DNA of 64,000 bases from Nissolia schottii (GCA_003254905.1 QANU01098899.1:186001-250000); one strand, 5' to 3'; positions 38,084-50,281 are shown, counted from the stretch's first letter. The notes: generated by a model from the letters alone, not told the origin. A program made the numbers and translations.

Positions 38084-38431
38084 CCAGCGATGATGTGTAC
38101 TCTGTTTCTGGCGTTGGCTTGAAATAATAAAACTTTAATGGAAGGTTTTATTTTTATTTTTGGATTAGTGAAGCGTAAAATATTTTTGATTTTTTACTTT
38201 AATTATTTCTTTTATTTTTTAAAGTCTTAAAATATTAATCCAACAACATATTACACAAGAAAAACCGCCATCACACAGAGGATACATTCACATAAGAATT
38301 TTTTTTTTAAAAAAAAAAATGCATTCCCAACCCAACCAATCAAATCGCGCTCTGTCTCTCTCTCTCTATAAATCAGGTTACCCCCTCAATCAATGCATGA
38401 TCTTCCGTCAATTTCACCTCACCTCTCTGTG
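38084..38431. other. short intergenic between convergent genes
   Basis: This separates two genes that face each other. It contains a TC microsatellite at 38353-38368. Confidence 0.4.
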
Positions 38432-39659
38432 TTATTCCTGAGCAGAGTCCACAAAGTTCCAGTAAGTCCCAACAGTCCCCATAATGGCCATCTCATCGAG
38501 ATTCCGACTTGGCGAAGAAGAAACTGAAAGCTGTTGGAACTCTTCATAGCTTATCGTTGAATTTGAGCCTCGCGAGCTCTCAGGGGTAGCAGTTTCTGAT
38601 GAAACCAACCAATTTGAAAGGCTGGCATCAACTGTAATTCCCTGCCTCAACTTCTTTGATGGGTCTTGACTTGGAATACAATTCTCCTTCTGAGACCTCA
38701 ATGGTGTTGCCCTTCTCGCCTTAACCTCTTTCCATTGAGAGAGGTTCTCCACTGGGTTTAGCACTGCATGACCATAAACACTTCTATCTCGAGCACCACG
38801 ATTCGAGCCAATTGACCTCACATCCCTATCACATGTTAGGATTGGATCATTCTCCACTTCCTCAACAAATACTTCATTAACAGCAATTCTTGCCCTTGAG
38901 CATGCTAGTCGATCTTCGAATTCCTCTCCAATGTCACCATCACCATCTTTGTCGTCATCGTCGTCAGTAACATCACTATCCCAGTAATCCATTTCTTCAT
39001 CTTCAGCATCGCTATCTCGGCAATTCTGGTACCTGTGGCTTCCTGTTGATGTCACAGAACTATCTTCAGAGCTAGAATTTAACTGCCTTTTTAACAAAGC
39101 TTCCTCCTCTCCACCTTCCTCACTCTTCTCTAGCTGTAAATCAGCAACTTCATCAACCAAAACAGGCTCATACGTTTTCACATTGGTATCAAAAGTTACT
39201 TTCTTTCTGGTGCTGGCTTTCAGGTTCAACTGCTCCTCAGGCTTAACCCTAAATCCACCAAAACCCCCAATTTAACAGAGCCATCAATTTCAAAGCCAAA
39301 CAATTAACGCAAAAAAAAAGGGTAGAAATTTACGTTGCTTACTTGACTTGTGATGACGTGCTGCTAAGTAGGGTTTTGGATTTACCCTCAACAGAGGATA
39401 TTTGCTGCTCTGTCCTGCTAAAATCATTCCGCTGCTACAGCATTGAGGATTCAATTGAAGTCAGAGAAACCTTAACCACACAACATAAGCAGCAAATGCA
39501 CAAGAAGGGTTTAAAAAAAAAAAAAAAGCAATTTTTTTGCAAATAAAATTTGAGTTTCAGAGGAAGCAAACAAAAGGGTCGCGGTATCTGAACCTTGCGC
39601 CTGTGCCTTCTGCGTTTGGCAGCTTTGGAGGAACCGAAACAACCAAGGAAGCAACCCAT
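38432..39659 (-). CDS. plant-specific protein of unknown function (MGCF N-terminus, KKVTFD motif)
   Basis: Three exons on the minus strand: 39659-39594, 39434-39343 and 39248-38432, giving 324 aa. Exon 1 encodes MGCFLGCFGSSKAAKRRRHR, a Cys/Gly start with a basic tail. Exon 3 opens KPEEQLNLKASTRKKVTFD and continues with a strongly acidic Asp-rich block and a C-terminal GTVGTYWNFVDSA. I recognise this layout from uncharacterised plant proteins but know no function; the MGCxxxC start could be lipid-modified, which is inference. The ATG at 39659 is preferred over an upstream GTG. The exon 2 acceptor is tandem (tagcag), so Gln may be included or skipped. The exon 1 donor (aag|gttcag) is weak, so that junction is less certain. 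Confidence 0.75.
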
Positions 39660-40189
39660 CACAGATGGTGTCTGTTTTCTTTCCCTTTCTGCGGTTATGA
39701 GTGGAGAAAGAGAAAAGGCTCAACCTAGAGCGCAAAAAGGACTTCTGTGATGGGTTTGTTCTTCATGGCAAGGAAGGAAGGGAGAGTGTCTTTCAGTGAC
39801 AGTGAAGAAGAACACGAATGCCACCTTATTTTCCAATTTTGTTTTATCTAGAAAAGTGGCAACTGACCGTTAGAGGAACAGGATTGTGATGACACACAGG
39901 CAGAGGAGCAGGCCCCACTCATCCCCGCTGTCATTGGCAGTAAGCATGCAATTTACAACGTTGTTATGTTGAGGAGATGACATGTCTCATTAATTGAGCT
40001 GTGGATCAGGATCATGATTCTCAAAAAACATAATTTGTACTTAGATTAAGAACCCATAAATTCTGCCAATTGCTTAGTTGATATGGTATTTGAGTGAGAG
40101 AAATGTGTGCATTTATATTTTGGATTTAGCTAACAACAAATTCTATCACGTTATGTTTGAATCATTGATTGTTGATATATGACATAAAT
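39660..40189. other. upstream region and intergenic
   Basis: Promoter side of the minus-strand gene; no further gene seen. Confidence 0.4.
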
Positions 40190-40490
40190 ATTAAAATACA
40201 AATATACAAAATTTTGTTAGCATGCCCAAAATTTGTTAGGACATAGGGATAGGGATAGGGATATAGACAAAATTTTAATAAAATTATGAATGAATGAGAA
40301 AATAACTCAAATAGTATTTTAAATTATGTGTCAGGTTTTTATGTTTTGTTATCACAAAATCAAACATGATACAAATATAATAAATTGTGTATATATAAGA
40401 CTGACTTTTAGTCCTGTATTTTACGTTTCTCTGTCCTTATGTTTTTGTATTTTAATCTTGTCTTAACAACAAAACGCAGTCTAAGGACAC
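40190..40490. repeat. dispersed repeat, copy 2
   Basis: Homologous to 16620-17005: same order of phrases (tgttaggacat, ttttaataaaattatgaatga, caaacatgatacaaatataata, tttaatcttgtcttaacaac). This copy has a short ggataggga triplication near 40245-40262. Confidence 0.6.
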
Positions 40491-40876
40491 TCGTTAAAGA
40501 AGCACGAATAATAATTATGTATTGAAAAATGTGAAACTTGTATGATTTCAATAATATTCAATGATTTATAAACTTATGACTTTTTTAATTTGGTTTTCTT
40601 AACCAATGTTCTTAGTTCATTAGTTAGCAAAACCTTTTATTTTTTTTGGCTTAATTAAGTTTTTAGACCCTGTAAAATTTTAAAGTTTGTTTTTAGCCCC
40701 TATGTAAAATTTATAGTCTCTGTAAAATTTCAAAATTTGTTTTTAGTCCATGTGTCTTGCTGGGGTTGACGTGGTCGTTAACAGCGCTGACGTGGTCGTG
40801 CTACATGGCACACCACGTCAGCGCTGTTAACCCTAGCCAGACCTAGGGACTAAAAACAAACTTTGAAATTTTACAG

Positions 40877-41158
40877 GGACTAAAAACAAACTTTGAAATT
40901 TTACAAGAGCTAAAAACTAAATTTTATTTAAATAATTTTTTTGTGCCTACGAAAGGGTAAAACCAACATCAAACAAATTTTTTATTTTATATTTATTTTA
41001 AATAATTTTAAATATATTTATAGTTAAAATTATTTAAAATAAATATAAAATAAAAAATTTGTTTGATGTTGGTTTTACCCTTTCGTAGGCACAAAAAAAT
41101 TATTTAAATAAAATTTAGTTTTTAGCTCTTGTAAAATTTCAAAGTTTGTTTTTAGTCC
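40877..41158. repeat. perfect 134-bp inverted repeat with 13-base loop
   Basis: Bases 40877-41010 (ggactaaaaacaaactttga ... aaataatttta) are the exact reverse complement of 41025-41158 as read by eye, around a loop near 41011-41024. Complementarity continues outward imperfectly (cacgtcagcgctgttaaccc on both sides). A transcript would fold into a very long hairpin. Confidence 0.85.
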
Positions 41159-41323
41159 TTGTGTCTAGCTGGGTTAACAGCGCTGACGTGGGGTGCCACG
41201 TGGCACGACCACGTCAACGCTGTTAACGGCCATGTCAGCACCGTTAACCCCAGCCAGGCACAGGGACTAAACACAAACTTTGAAATTTTACAGGAAATAA
41301 AAATTTTACACAAGGACTAAAAA

Positions 41324-44300
41324 TGTAGCATCCCAATTTTTTTCCTTACAAAGATTTCGCATAATAAATAAATAAGAATAAATTAATAAAATTGAAAATT
41401 TTAATTATTGAATTTAATCCCCGAAATATTAGTTAAAAATAGTAATTTTGCAATTTCACAGAGTACAGTGAAGTTCAAATCAATGTCTGATCAATATTAA
41501 AATTAAATTATGACTCAAGGGAGTCCGTAAAATATACTAATATAAAAATAAATTTCAGAATGCCCAAGTAAAATTAAATAAGTAATAAGAAAAATTAGTA
41601 GATCACGTCGGTATGTCCGAAATATTTTTGGGACATCTGCACGCGAGCAAATTACGATAAAACGCGATCAAATATAATCGGAACAGGATAGGAAACTTTA
41701 ATGGTTATTCTTAAGTTAAGATATTTATATATATACACACACACATACATTCGGCCTTCGAAGGCCATTTCCCCCGCCCGAAATTCTTACTTTCATACTG
41801 CTAAAAATATTTTTGTTTCGTTCATGTGCTCTGCGATTACGTTGTTGGATTCAGGAAAAATAACACGATCGTCTCAAAGTTCGCAGGAGTCTTTTCTCGC
41901 AACTTTCAAAACGCGCTTAGGAGGTGGGTAATCCACTATCTATGTGGTTTATTATGCTATTTTAGGTATGTATATAAGAGAAAAATAACGTAGTAGATTT
42001 TAAGTAGAAAATATGCTTAGTATGGCGTAGGTATGTTTTGGCATGTTGGTAAAGTTAAAAAAATATAGCGGTGTGTATTGGAGCTGTGTGGAAAGTTTAA
42101 GTAACAAAGGAAAACTCTGCAAATTTATGAAGATTAACGGTGCAGTGTACTTTTATATGTATGATTGTGCTAAGATATTAATTGAATCTGAATATTGTGG
42201 CGTTTATGTTTACGCACAGGTCTATGTGTACAATTTATAACTATTCAGAGTATGATATACATGTACCTGGAAGATATGACTAAGTATTAGTTATAAGTAA
42301 AAATTGTGAATGTGAATTAATATTTGTGGTATATGATGCAAACTATTATGCATTGTGTTGTTAACGTCATGTCCTACTGCTCACACAAGTCAAATGTTGA
42401 TTTTTGCAACACTTAATTTCAGTATTATGTGTACTAACATAAATTAATATAAGTAGGTATATGGTTATAATTTATGTGGTAGCATCTTATGTGTTGCTCA
42501 TTAGCTAAAAATAACATATTTATTATTTTAATTAATATAGAGTTAGTATAAACATACAAATTAATATTATTATATTAATTATGTAATTTGTGATGTTATG
42601 TACAATGTGTCCATATACTTTCTATTCATAAAAGTGAGACATGTATGAATGGTTATGTTTGGAATCATTAAATTGTTAGCTAAGATAAATAAGTATTAGT
42701 TAGTGTTAGTGTAAAATATGTTATTATAGACGCTTTAATATAATGAAATCTAATCAATGAATGCAATACTTAAATTCGAGAGTGAGTAGTGTGTGTGCAT
42801 ATATATATTACATAACAACATTCTACTATATACCTGCAGAGCGGCCGGGGGGAATCCTGTACTTGTATGGGTGTGTTGTGGTTATTTGTTATTGATAATT
42901 TCTAAGAAAAATGAAAGGAGTAATAGAAAGAATTGTATGATGTAGATTAGGTATTAGGTAAATGTCTATTGATCTTGTTATATACATGTTTAGAAGGGAA
43001 AATATTATGCTTAGCTATTGAGTAGAATAATGAATGGACTTTTGTTTTCATTTGCTATTTTCAAAACTAATATTATTAGACATATGATAACATCTAAAGC
43101 TTAAGTGTAAAGAATAGATCTAGTTTTGTGAACGATGTGATATACTTATGTTAATAGGGAAATCCCCCTGGCCACCTTCCTGCATGGTTGGAGGTTTGCA
43201 GGGAAGGTTTGGACGAGCTCCTGCATGATTTGAGGTCTGCAGGAAAGGTCCGACTCCCTTTTGCATGGTTTGAGGTCTGCAAGGAGGGTAAGGCTGAGAC
43301 GTGGCTACTTTCCTGCATGGTTTGAGGTCTACAGGAAAGGGCTGGGTACTTCTTGCATGGTTTGAGGTCTGCAAGGAGGACCCGACACAGCTGGCCTTAT
43401 TGCATGGTTTGAGGTCTGCAAGTAAGGTAGGGCTACTTTTCTTGCATGGTTTGAGGTCTGCAGGAAGGGTATGACCACTTTTCTACATGGTTTGAGGTCT
43501 GCAGAAATGGCTGGACTACTTCTTGCATGGTTTGAGGTCTGCAAGGAGGGCATAGCGTGAACACGGCTGCTTCTCGGCATGGTTTGAGGCCTGCAGAGAG
43601 GGCAAGGCTACTCCCTTGCATGGTTGAGGTCTGCAAGGGAGGTATTATGAAAGATAGATGACTTTCTTGCATGGTTTGAGGTCTGCAAGAAAGATATGAT
43701 AAAGATATGATAAGCTAAGATAAGAAAGATATGATCGGTTAGGTATCACGTGTGTACGATGGATATAAGAATGTATGTATATGTACGTAGATGGAACGAG
43801 TGATTTACGCTATGAGGTTACGAGAGGACGCGATCCAGTATCACGGTACTCATACGAATGAGGTTAGAAGGCACAAAGACCCTATAGGTAATGAAAGATT
43901 AGAATTCCCCTATCACCTAGTAATTAGTTAAAGCTACTCAGGACTAGCACGGATAATAACAAGTAGGGATTTAGTATGTTATGACACCTAGAGACCCCCT
44001 GAATGGTGGAATCATACTTGAGAAGAAAATGGATAGTTATGTCCCAAGGATTCCCACTGAGGACACTATGTTCTCACCCCTACTCATTCATGGTTCTAGG
44101 AGGACATGTTTAAAGCACTAAGAAGAAGGAGACGTCACTTGGAGATTTCAGACCTTGGCGTCAAGATGTTCTGGAGAGCAACAGGACCACAACTCAGCCT
44201 TAAACGCCATGACGTTTATACGCGTTGTACTGTAGCTCTTTCATGCTATTGATATATATGTATAGGCATAAGGGCAGGTGTAACTGTTTTTGGACCCATG

Positions 44301-44597
44301 TAAATATATATTATTATGGAATGGAATGTTAGAGATTCCCTTTCATTACGCTAAAAACCGCCTAAGTCGTATGGACTCTATTGCTTGTGTATATATGTAT
44401 GTTTCCCCAACACGCACGACTCATATTTTATGTTTTTAATAAAGGAAAGGAAAAAGTTTTAAAATCGGTTCATATTTTCAAATAAAGAATATTTGCCAAG
44501 CTAAAAGTAGGGGCTAGAACTAACCCCACCAAGACAGAAAACAACTCTGTGAGCATTGTTTATTACGTACGGGTAAGCAGCTAGCAGGGGTGTTTCA
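41324..44597. mobile_element. solo LTR (3.27 kb) with 5-bp target duplication
   Basis: It begins TGTAGCATCCCAA and ends GGGGTGTTTCA (TG...CA, with a tgtagcatccc/ggggtgtttca near-inverted terminus). It is flanked by aaaaa at 41319-41323 and 44598-44602. Joining the flanks restores ggactaaaaacaaactttga, a phrase repeated in the host element, which proves where the insertion lies. No gag or pol ORF is present, so this is a recombined single LTR or a non-coding element. Confidence 0.75.
43170..43692. repeat. array of 12 hairpin units with covarying stems
   Basis: Twelve copies of a core catggtttgaggtctgca occur at about 41-52 bp spacing (near 43181, 43222, 43263, 43313, 43354, 43401, 43443, 43485, 43523, 43578, 43618 and 43668). 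In each, the bases left of the core are complementary to those right of it, although the stem sequence differs. Examples are ctcccttgca/tgcaagggag, ctttcttgca/tgcaagaaag, ctttcctgca/(t)acaggaaag and cttctcggca/tgcagagagg. The linkers are not conserved beyond ggctac. Confidence 0.85.
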
Positions 44598-45012
44598 AAA
44601 AACAAACTTTGAAATCTTACAGGGACTAAAAACTTAATTAAGTCTTTTTTTTGTGGGACTTCGTATCAATTATTCATATGCAATTTATTATTGGACGAGG
44701 TGCGAGTTAGTGAATAGAGCTTCGCTCTAATATAAATGAATAGTGAGATGATAACAATAATTAATGGCACAAATACCTGTGACATAGTTATATAGTAGCA
44801 CTCTCTCTATCCAATATTACATGTCATTTTTGACAGATGTACACGTATTACGGAAAATTAGAATGAAATTAATATAAGAACAGAAAATTCATAATAAATA
44901 GAGGTATAATTAAAAAATAATAATTAATATTTCTTTAATCTAATTATAAAACAACTAATTTTAGATAAAATTTTAGATAAAAGGCGACATATAAGATTGA
45001 ATATAGTGAGTA

Positions 45013-45015
<3 letters not shown>

Positions 45016-45064
<49 letters not shown>
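45016..45064. repeat. (TAA)n microsatellite
   Basis: About 16 uninterrupted units. Confidence 0.95.
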
Positions 45065-45067
<3 letters not shown>

Positions 45068-45479
45068 GTGAGAATATGGACAAATAATAAATGATAAATC
45101 AATAGTAGTAAATTAATCACCAATCAATTAAGTGAATCAAATCAATTCTAACTAGTGAGAATTCCAATGTTAATTTGGAGAAATTCTTACCTCCTTGGTA
45201 ATGCAGCGGAAATATTTGTGTGCATCACATTCATCATTTAACTTTTATTTTGATAAGTTCCAATACTTCAAATCATTCTTAACACCATTTTAATAATCTC
45301 TTCATTCTATTTTAACTTTTTAAAACTAAACACTACACATTTCAAAGTAAAAAAAAAAAAAAAAACATCTTGAAAAAATTACATAGTATGAATTGACAAA
45401 ATTATACATATATAAAAGACAAATTTCTATTTTCAATGCGATTATTACTCTTTTTATTATTCTCTTTACAACTAGGGTA

Positions 45480-45482
<3 letters not shown>

Positions 45483-45528
<46 letters not shown>
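45483..45528. repeat. (TA)n microsatellite
   Basis: About 22 uninterrupted units. Confidence 0.95.
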
Positions 45529-45530
<2 letters not shown>

Positions 45531-45717
45531 GGGAAAATATTTTAAACCCTAAAAAATAAATGTGGTACACAAAATCATTTCCTCCATGATAGAGTGGAGA
45601 AAAAAATTTATGGTTAATTAGTGAGGATTCCTACACAACTCAATCATCAGCTGAAGTTTCTCTGGTAGAGGGTTTAAGGTCCTCTATATACAGACAGACA
45701 CAAACACGCACTTGGAC

Positions 45718-45977
45718 ATGACAACCACACATATGGCTCCATTCTCAAACTTCATTTCTCTCCTTTATGGTCATCATGATCAGTCTGAGTACTACAGCAA
45801 CTACAAGAACAAGTACGCAGAGGGAGGATACAGCTCCATGGAGAATCAGAACAACAACAATAATGGTGATGATGAGAGGCAAATAGCCAATTAGGGATAA
45901 GTGAGGACACGAGGTTCATGAAGTTCAACTTCATGGGAGGCTACCTGACCCTGCAGCCAGGAGGTGGAGGTGTTTGA
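45718..45977 (+). pseudogene. small unrecognised gene, possibly frameshifted
   Basis: An ATG at 45718 opens MTTTHMAPFSNFISLLYGHH and runs to an Asn-rich tract and a stop at 45894. In the third frame a second protein-like stretch (GISEDTRFMKFNFMGGYLTL, then QPGGGGV) follows directly and stops at 45977. A shift near 45865-45880 would join them. A TATA-like ctctatatac lies about 35 bp upstream at 45682-45691. It could be a real small gene ending at 45894, a gene with a small intron, or a recent pseudogene. I do not recognise the family. Confidence 0.4.
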
Positions 45978-47293
45978 AGATGCATGCATGCATCAACACC
46001 ATGGAATCTCATTAACAAAGTGATTTCAAAGACTGTATAATACATACATAAATAAAAATTTATTATTAGGCAAAAATGGTGGTAGGTGCATTGTAATGTA
46101 AGATATGATTTGAATTAATTTAAAAATTAATTATTGTGTTTTTAATATATTATATTGAATTGTGTTTGGAACGATTAAAAATATGAATTATAGTTTATTT
46201 GACTAATTATGAACTAACACTTAAAATCAAATTAAATCCATTCCCATATTAAATCCTATCAAATTTGATAACATTTTAAAACTAAAACAATTAAGTCTCG
46301 TGATGTTCGTAAATGAAATCTATTTATATTTTTTATAACTACTAAACACAATATTTAACAGAAATCAAACTAATTCTTATTTTACTATTCCAAACACACT
46401 ATCATATAATTTGAACTTAAATTAAGTAGCCATGAATTTTGCAAACTGTTAAGTTGATATGGTATTTGATTTAAGAGTGAATTGTTATTGAGACAAAGAA
46501 TTTGCAACTCTTACCCATTTCAATTACAATGGATAGGGTCGAATTTAAGACTTTTCAAAAAAATAATGAGGTAGGTATCAAGTGAATAAACACAAATCTA
46601 ATATTTCATATTTAAATATACTTAAAAAAAGTTAAGAAAATTTATAAATAAACGAATGCATTTTAAATAAAGTTAATTAGATTAACTTTTATTATGGATG
46701 TACTTAAATATAAATCCTTAGTTTTGTGTATGTAAGTGTAAGAATCTCTTTTCTCATATCTTGGGAAAATTAATTTGTGAAACTGTTGCCACTAAAATCA
46801 AGTGTTTTTGTTGAAACCGTTATTTTGCAGAGAAAGCAAAAATAGATATTGCAGAGAAAATGAAAAACAGAATTGGATGATTGAATGGAGTGAATAATAC
46901 TCTATTGCATATTCTAGTCACGTTTGGGGTTTATATGCATTGTAGTACAAGCATTGGTGTAAAGGGAAGCACCAAAGCCAACTAACTAACTAACTCCCTT
47001 AATATTAGCTAACTAACTAACTACCTAACAACCTTTACTTGGTTATAGTTTTCATTGTTGTAATTGTTTTGTACTAGATACATCTCATCAAATGTTGAAT
47101 AGGGGTGCAAATCTAAATCAACACCGACGTGGTGTCTCTCATGCAAAAGGATTAACATTCTTTTATCTTATCTCCACATGTATGCATGAGAGAGTAGCTT
47201 TTTCCTATGTACAAGAAATAAGTTAAGTAGATTAAAATGCTCTATGGCCCTTTTTTCCACAAACTGAAGTGAAGTATACAAGGAAAAAGGAAT
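45978..47293. other. intergenic, AT-rich, no gene seen
   Basis: Contains a (taac)n-like stretch at 46980-47025. No ORF of note. Confidence 0.5.
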
Positions 47294-47378
47294 TGGGGTG
47301 AGAGAGGCTCGAACTCTCGACCTCAGGATTACTCAGAAGCTATGAGACCTACGCGCTAGCCAACTGCGCCACCACCCC
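47294..47378 (-). tRNA. tRNA-Met: tRNA-Met (CAT), elongator type, with intron
   Basis: The minus strand reads GGGGTGGTGGCGCAGTTGGC, an anticodon loop CTCATA, and ends with T arm GAGAGTTCGAGCCTCTC and TCACCCC plus discriminator A at 47294. The acceptor stem pairs GGGGTGG with TCACCCC (one G-T). About 11 extra bases (gcttctgagta) sit immediately 3' of the anticodon, the standard place for a nuclear tRNA intron; plant elongator tRNA-Met genes are known to carry one. B box GGTTCGAGCC-like and A box TGGCGCAGTTGG are present. Confidence 0.93.
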
Positions 47379-47792
47379 AGTCATTGATTGTTTCGTGGAA
47401 TTTTAAATATTAGACACAAGAAAGAATAAATAGCCCCAATAATTAGAATTACATCACTAAATACTGCAAATGGGTCAATAAATGACAAGAAGTACACTAT
47501 CAGAAAAAGGGAAAATAATAAGAAGTACAAAACAAAACAATTAAGGTCGACTTCCTAATTTTTATTTATTTTTTCCTTTAGATTCCTTTTGTAGTTGGCT
47601 CATGCAAATGGACAACTTAGAAGCTAATGACAAGTACAAAACAAAATAAAGATTTTAAAATCTGACTCCCGGTCTTAAATTAACTATTTAAAATGTTAAA
47701 TATAGCTAGAAATTAACCTCACCAATCACAATACACTCCCCACAAAGAGCCCAAGTTGTTGTTGTGACTTGTGATCTTCTCCAGCTAGCACC
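47379..47792. other. intergenic between the tRNA and the NPF pseudogene
   Basis: AT-rich, with no gene. It probably contains the former promoter of the pseudogene. Confidence 0.4.
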
Positions 47793-50281
47793 ATGTCAGT
47801 GGTAGAAGAAAAAGGCCCTGCATGTGGGAGAGAAGACTACACCCAAGATGGCACGGTGGACCTAAAAGGAAGACCCATCTTAAGATCAAAGACTGGAAGA
47901 TGAAAGCTTGTTCCTTTATAGTAGGTAAATACAGCCTTTTGTGACCTTAATAATGACATTATGAAACTTGCTTTAATTTGAGCCTTCTTTTGTATTATAA
48001 TTATTTTCCCTAGATGATATTACACATAACAACTTTTAATTTCTCATGTCTATACTGGTGCTTTTTACAGAGGCATTCCGTGCCGCATTTATAATTGAGT
48101 GCACATTTTACAAAATGTAAAAGTAGTGAGAATTATAGGAAAGTATGTTATTTATATTTATAGTGTGAGACATTGTACTGATTTATATCTCATTTATTAT
48201 TAGATGAGATTACATAAATGTGTAATCTTATTTAACAGTGAATGAGATATGAGTTTCTATAAAATGGATATAAATAACACTTATAATATTACCAAAATCT
48301 CAAATAGGTTAGTGTATATTTTTACAAAATGCGGGTAATATTAATTGGAATGTGCATGTGTGTACAGGGTGTGAAATGGTGGAGAGGATGGGATACTATG
48401 GGATATCATCAAACCTAGTGCTGTATCTAACAACAAAGCTCCACGAGGGCACTGTAAAATCTTCAAAGAATGTTACCAATTGGGTTGGTGCTGTGTGGTT
48501 GATGCCGGCTGCTGGGGCCTACATAGCTGATGCCTATCTTGGCTGATATGGGACTTTTGTAATTTCATCAGCCATTTACCATTCGGAATGAGAAAATATC
48601 AGGTTTATTTTCAGCATTTTAATATTAATGCTTTAGTGTTGTGTTCAAGCAAATTTGACAACAAACCTAGGGTATATTAAACAAATATTCGTGGTTTTTA
48701 TATATGTCAGATAGATGTTAAAGAGACAGACATTTTGCTATTATTTATACCAACAACAAAAGAAAATTATATATTTTATTCCATTCAATAGATCATAATG
48801 CTTTGTAAAGATTTAATATTGGTATTTTTTGTTATTGAAAAATGTTGGATTAACAAAATACCTAGCTATATCTTAGGTATCACTATGAAGACACCATGAT
48901 TTTATAACATAGCATTAATATGTTTGATTGAGAAATTTTGTGTTCTGTATCACTCTCACTCAACATTGATGTTCATATAGTTCAAAATGGAGTGTATATT
49001 TATATCTTAATAACGTTAAACTGCTCTACGAATAAAATTATTCTTTCCTCTTACAAAAGAAAAAAAAACACTCAACACGTTAACTTTGTGAAGCATCTTT
49101 AACTCTCACTTTCTCTACATTATAAATGCAATAATTATATGTTAAGTGATGAGCGGAAGTTTCTTACTCTAAAAGTGTCAAATAAGTAATAACTTCTGAA
49201 TTTGATATTTACTTTAATGTTCTAATAACGGGAATATTTTGCATTCCAAATATGCCCTTGTTTAGGGTATGTGTTTGTTGACTCTAGCAGTTTCACTACC
49301 ATCACTGAGGCCACCACCATGCCCTCATGAAGACGAAAATTGCCAACATGCAACCTCATTGCAAGTGGGCCTGTACATCATAGCAGCAGGAACAGGTGGA
49401 ACAAAGCCCAACATCTCCACAATGGGCGCGAACCAATTCGACGAGTTTGAGACCAAAGAGAGGTCCAGCAAGCTTTCCTTGGTGGGTCACTTTCATTTTA
49501 ATCGGCACAATTTTCTCCAACAGCGTCTTGGTCTACATACAAGACAACGGGGGCTAGGCCTTAGGGTATGGGATCCCCACATTTGGGCTTTTTGTTTCGG
49601 TTTTGGTGTTTTCGATTGGGACGCCGTTTTATACGCACAGGTGGCAGCCCAATAACGAGGATGCTTCGGGTCTATGTGGCTGCTGCGAGGAAGTGGAAGG
49701 CGCGTGTCGCTGAAGACCCTAAAGAGCTGCATGAGCTGAGCGTGGAAGAGTATGCTAGTAATGGGAGAAGCAGAATTAGTCATAGCTCTTCATTGAGGTT
49801 AATACTAGCACTATAATTAATTAATTAATTAATTACCTGTGACAATTCAGACTTCACTATATATGTTTTCTATCCACGGATTACTTATAGGTATAGCAGA
49901 ATTTATCATAGCTCTAGCTAGAGTAAGCATATATATAATTTAGAAAAGAAAGGTTATTTGGACAATCATAATAATATAATGATAAGAAAATTATGAGAAA
50001 TTAACAACAAAGCATGCCTAATTAATATCATAGGCCTTGTATTTCAAACTAGTAGCAAACTATGGTTCATGTCTTTTTGCTAGAGTCATTCATTATGTTA
50101 GGAAATTGTCGTTTGCCATGCGTTGTCTCCTGCATTTAATGTGATTGTTGTAACTTAGAATTTTATTTACCATGTATTGGCTATAAACGCTACTATATGT
50201 GCGTGAAGAAGAAGAAGCAAGAGTTAGAAGCATAAGCTTAAGTGAAGTGTGCTTGTATCAATATATGAAATTATTCGTGTG

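Larger units (their letters stand above)
40649..44644. mobile_element. TIR/hairpin element split by a solo LTR
   Basis: The left terminus ggcttaattaagtttttag and right terminus ctaaaaacttaattaagtc (complement gacttaattaagtttttag) are inverted copies, and both abut a run of T. With the 3.27-kb LTR and one target copy removed, the element is about 0.72 kb. It contains several self-complementary blocks: gtttttagtcc...gctgacgtgg...ccacgtcagcgctgttaac...ggactaaaaac, and a perfect 134-bp inverted repeat. Small repeats of the same type occur at 31037-31280. Confidence 0.7.
44650..45717. other. intergenic, AT-rich with microsatellites
   Basis: Contains a TAA run (45016-45064) and a TA run (45483-45528). 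No gene recognised. Confidence 0.6.

Noticed and set aside
43120-43672. Three overlapping minus-strand ORFs with repeated LQTSNHAR/PQTMQE phrases
   Set aside because: They are translations of the hairpin array in different frames; open frame results from repetition.
43170-43692. CRISPR-like repeat-spacer array
   Set aside because: Repeat cores vary, spacers are very short, and the setting is a plant LTR; no cas genes are expected or seen.
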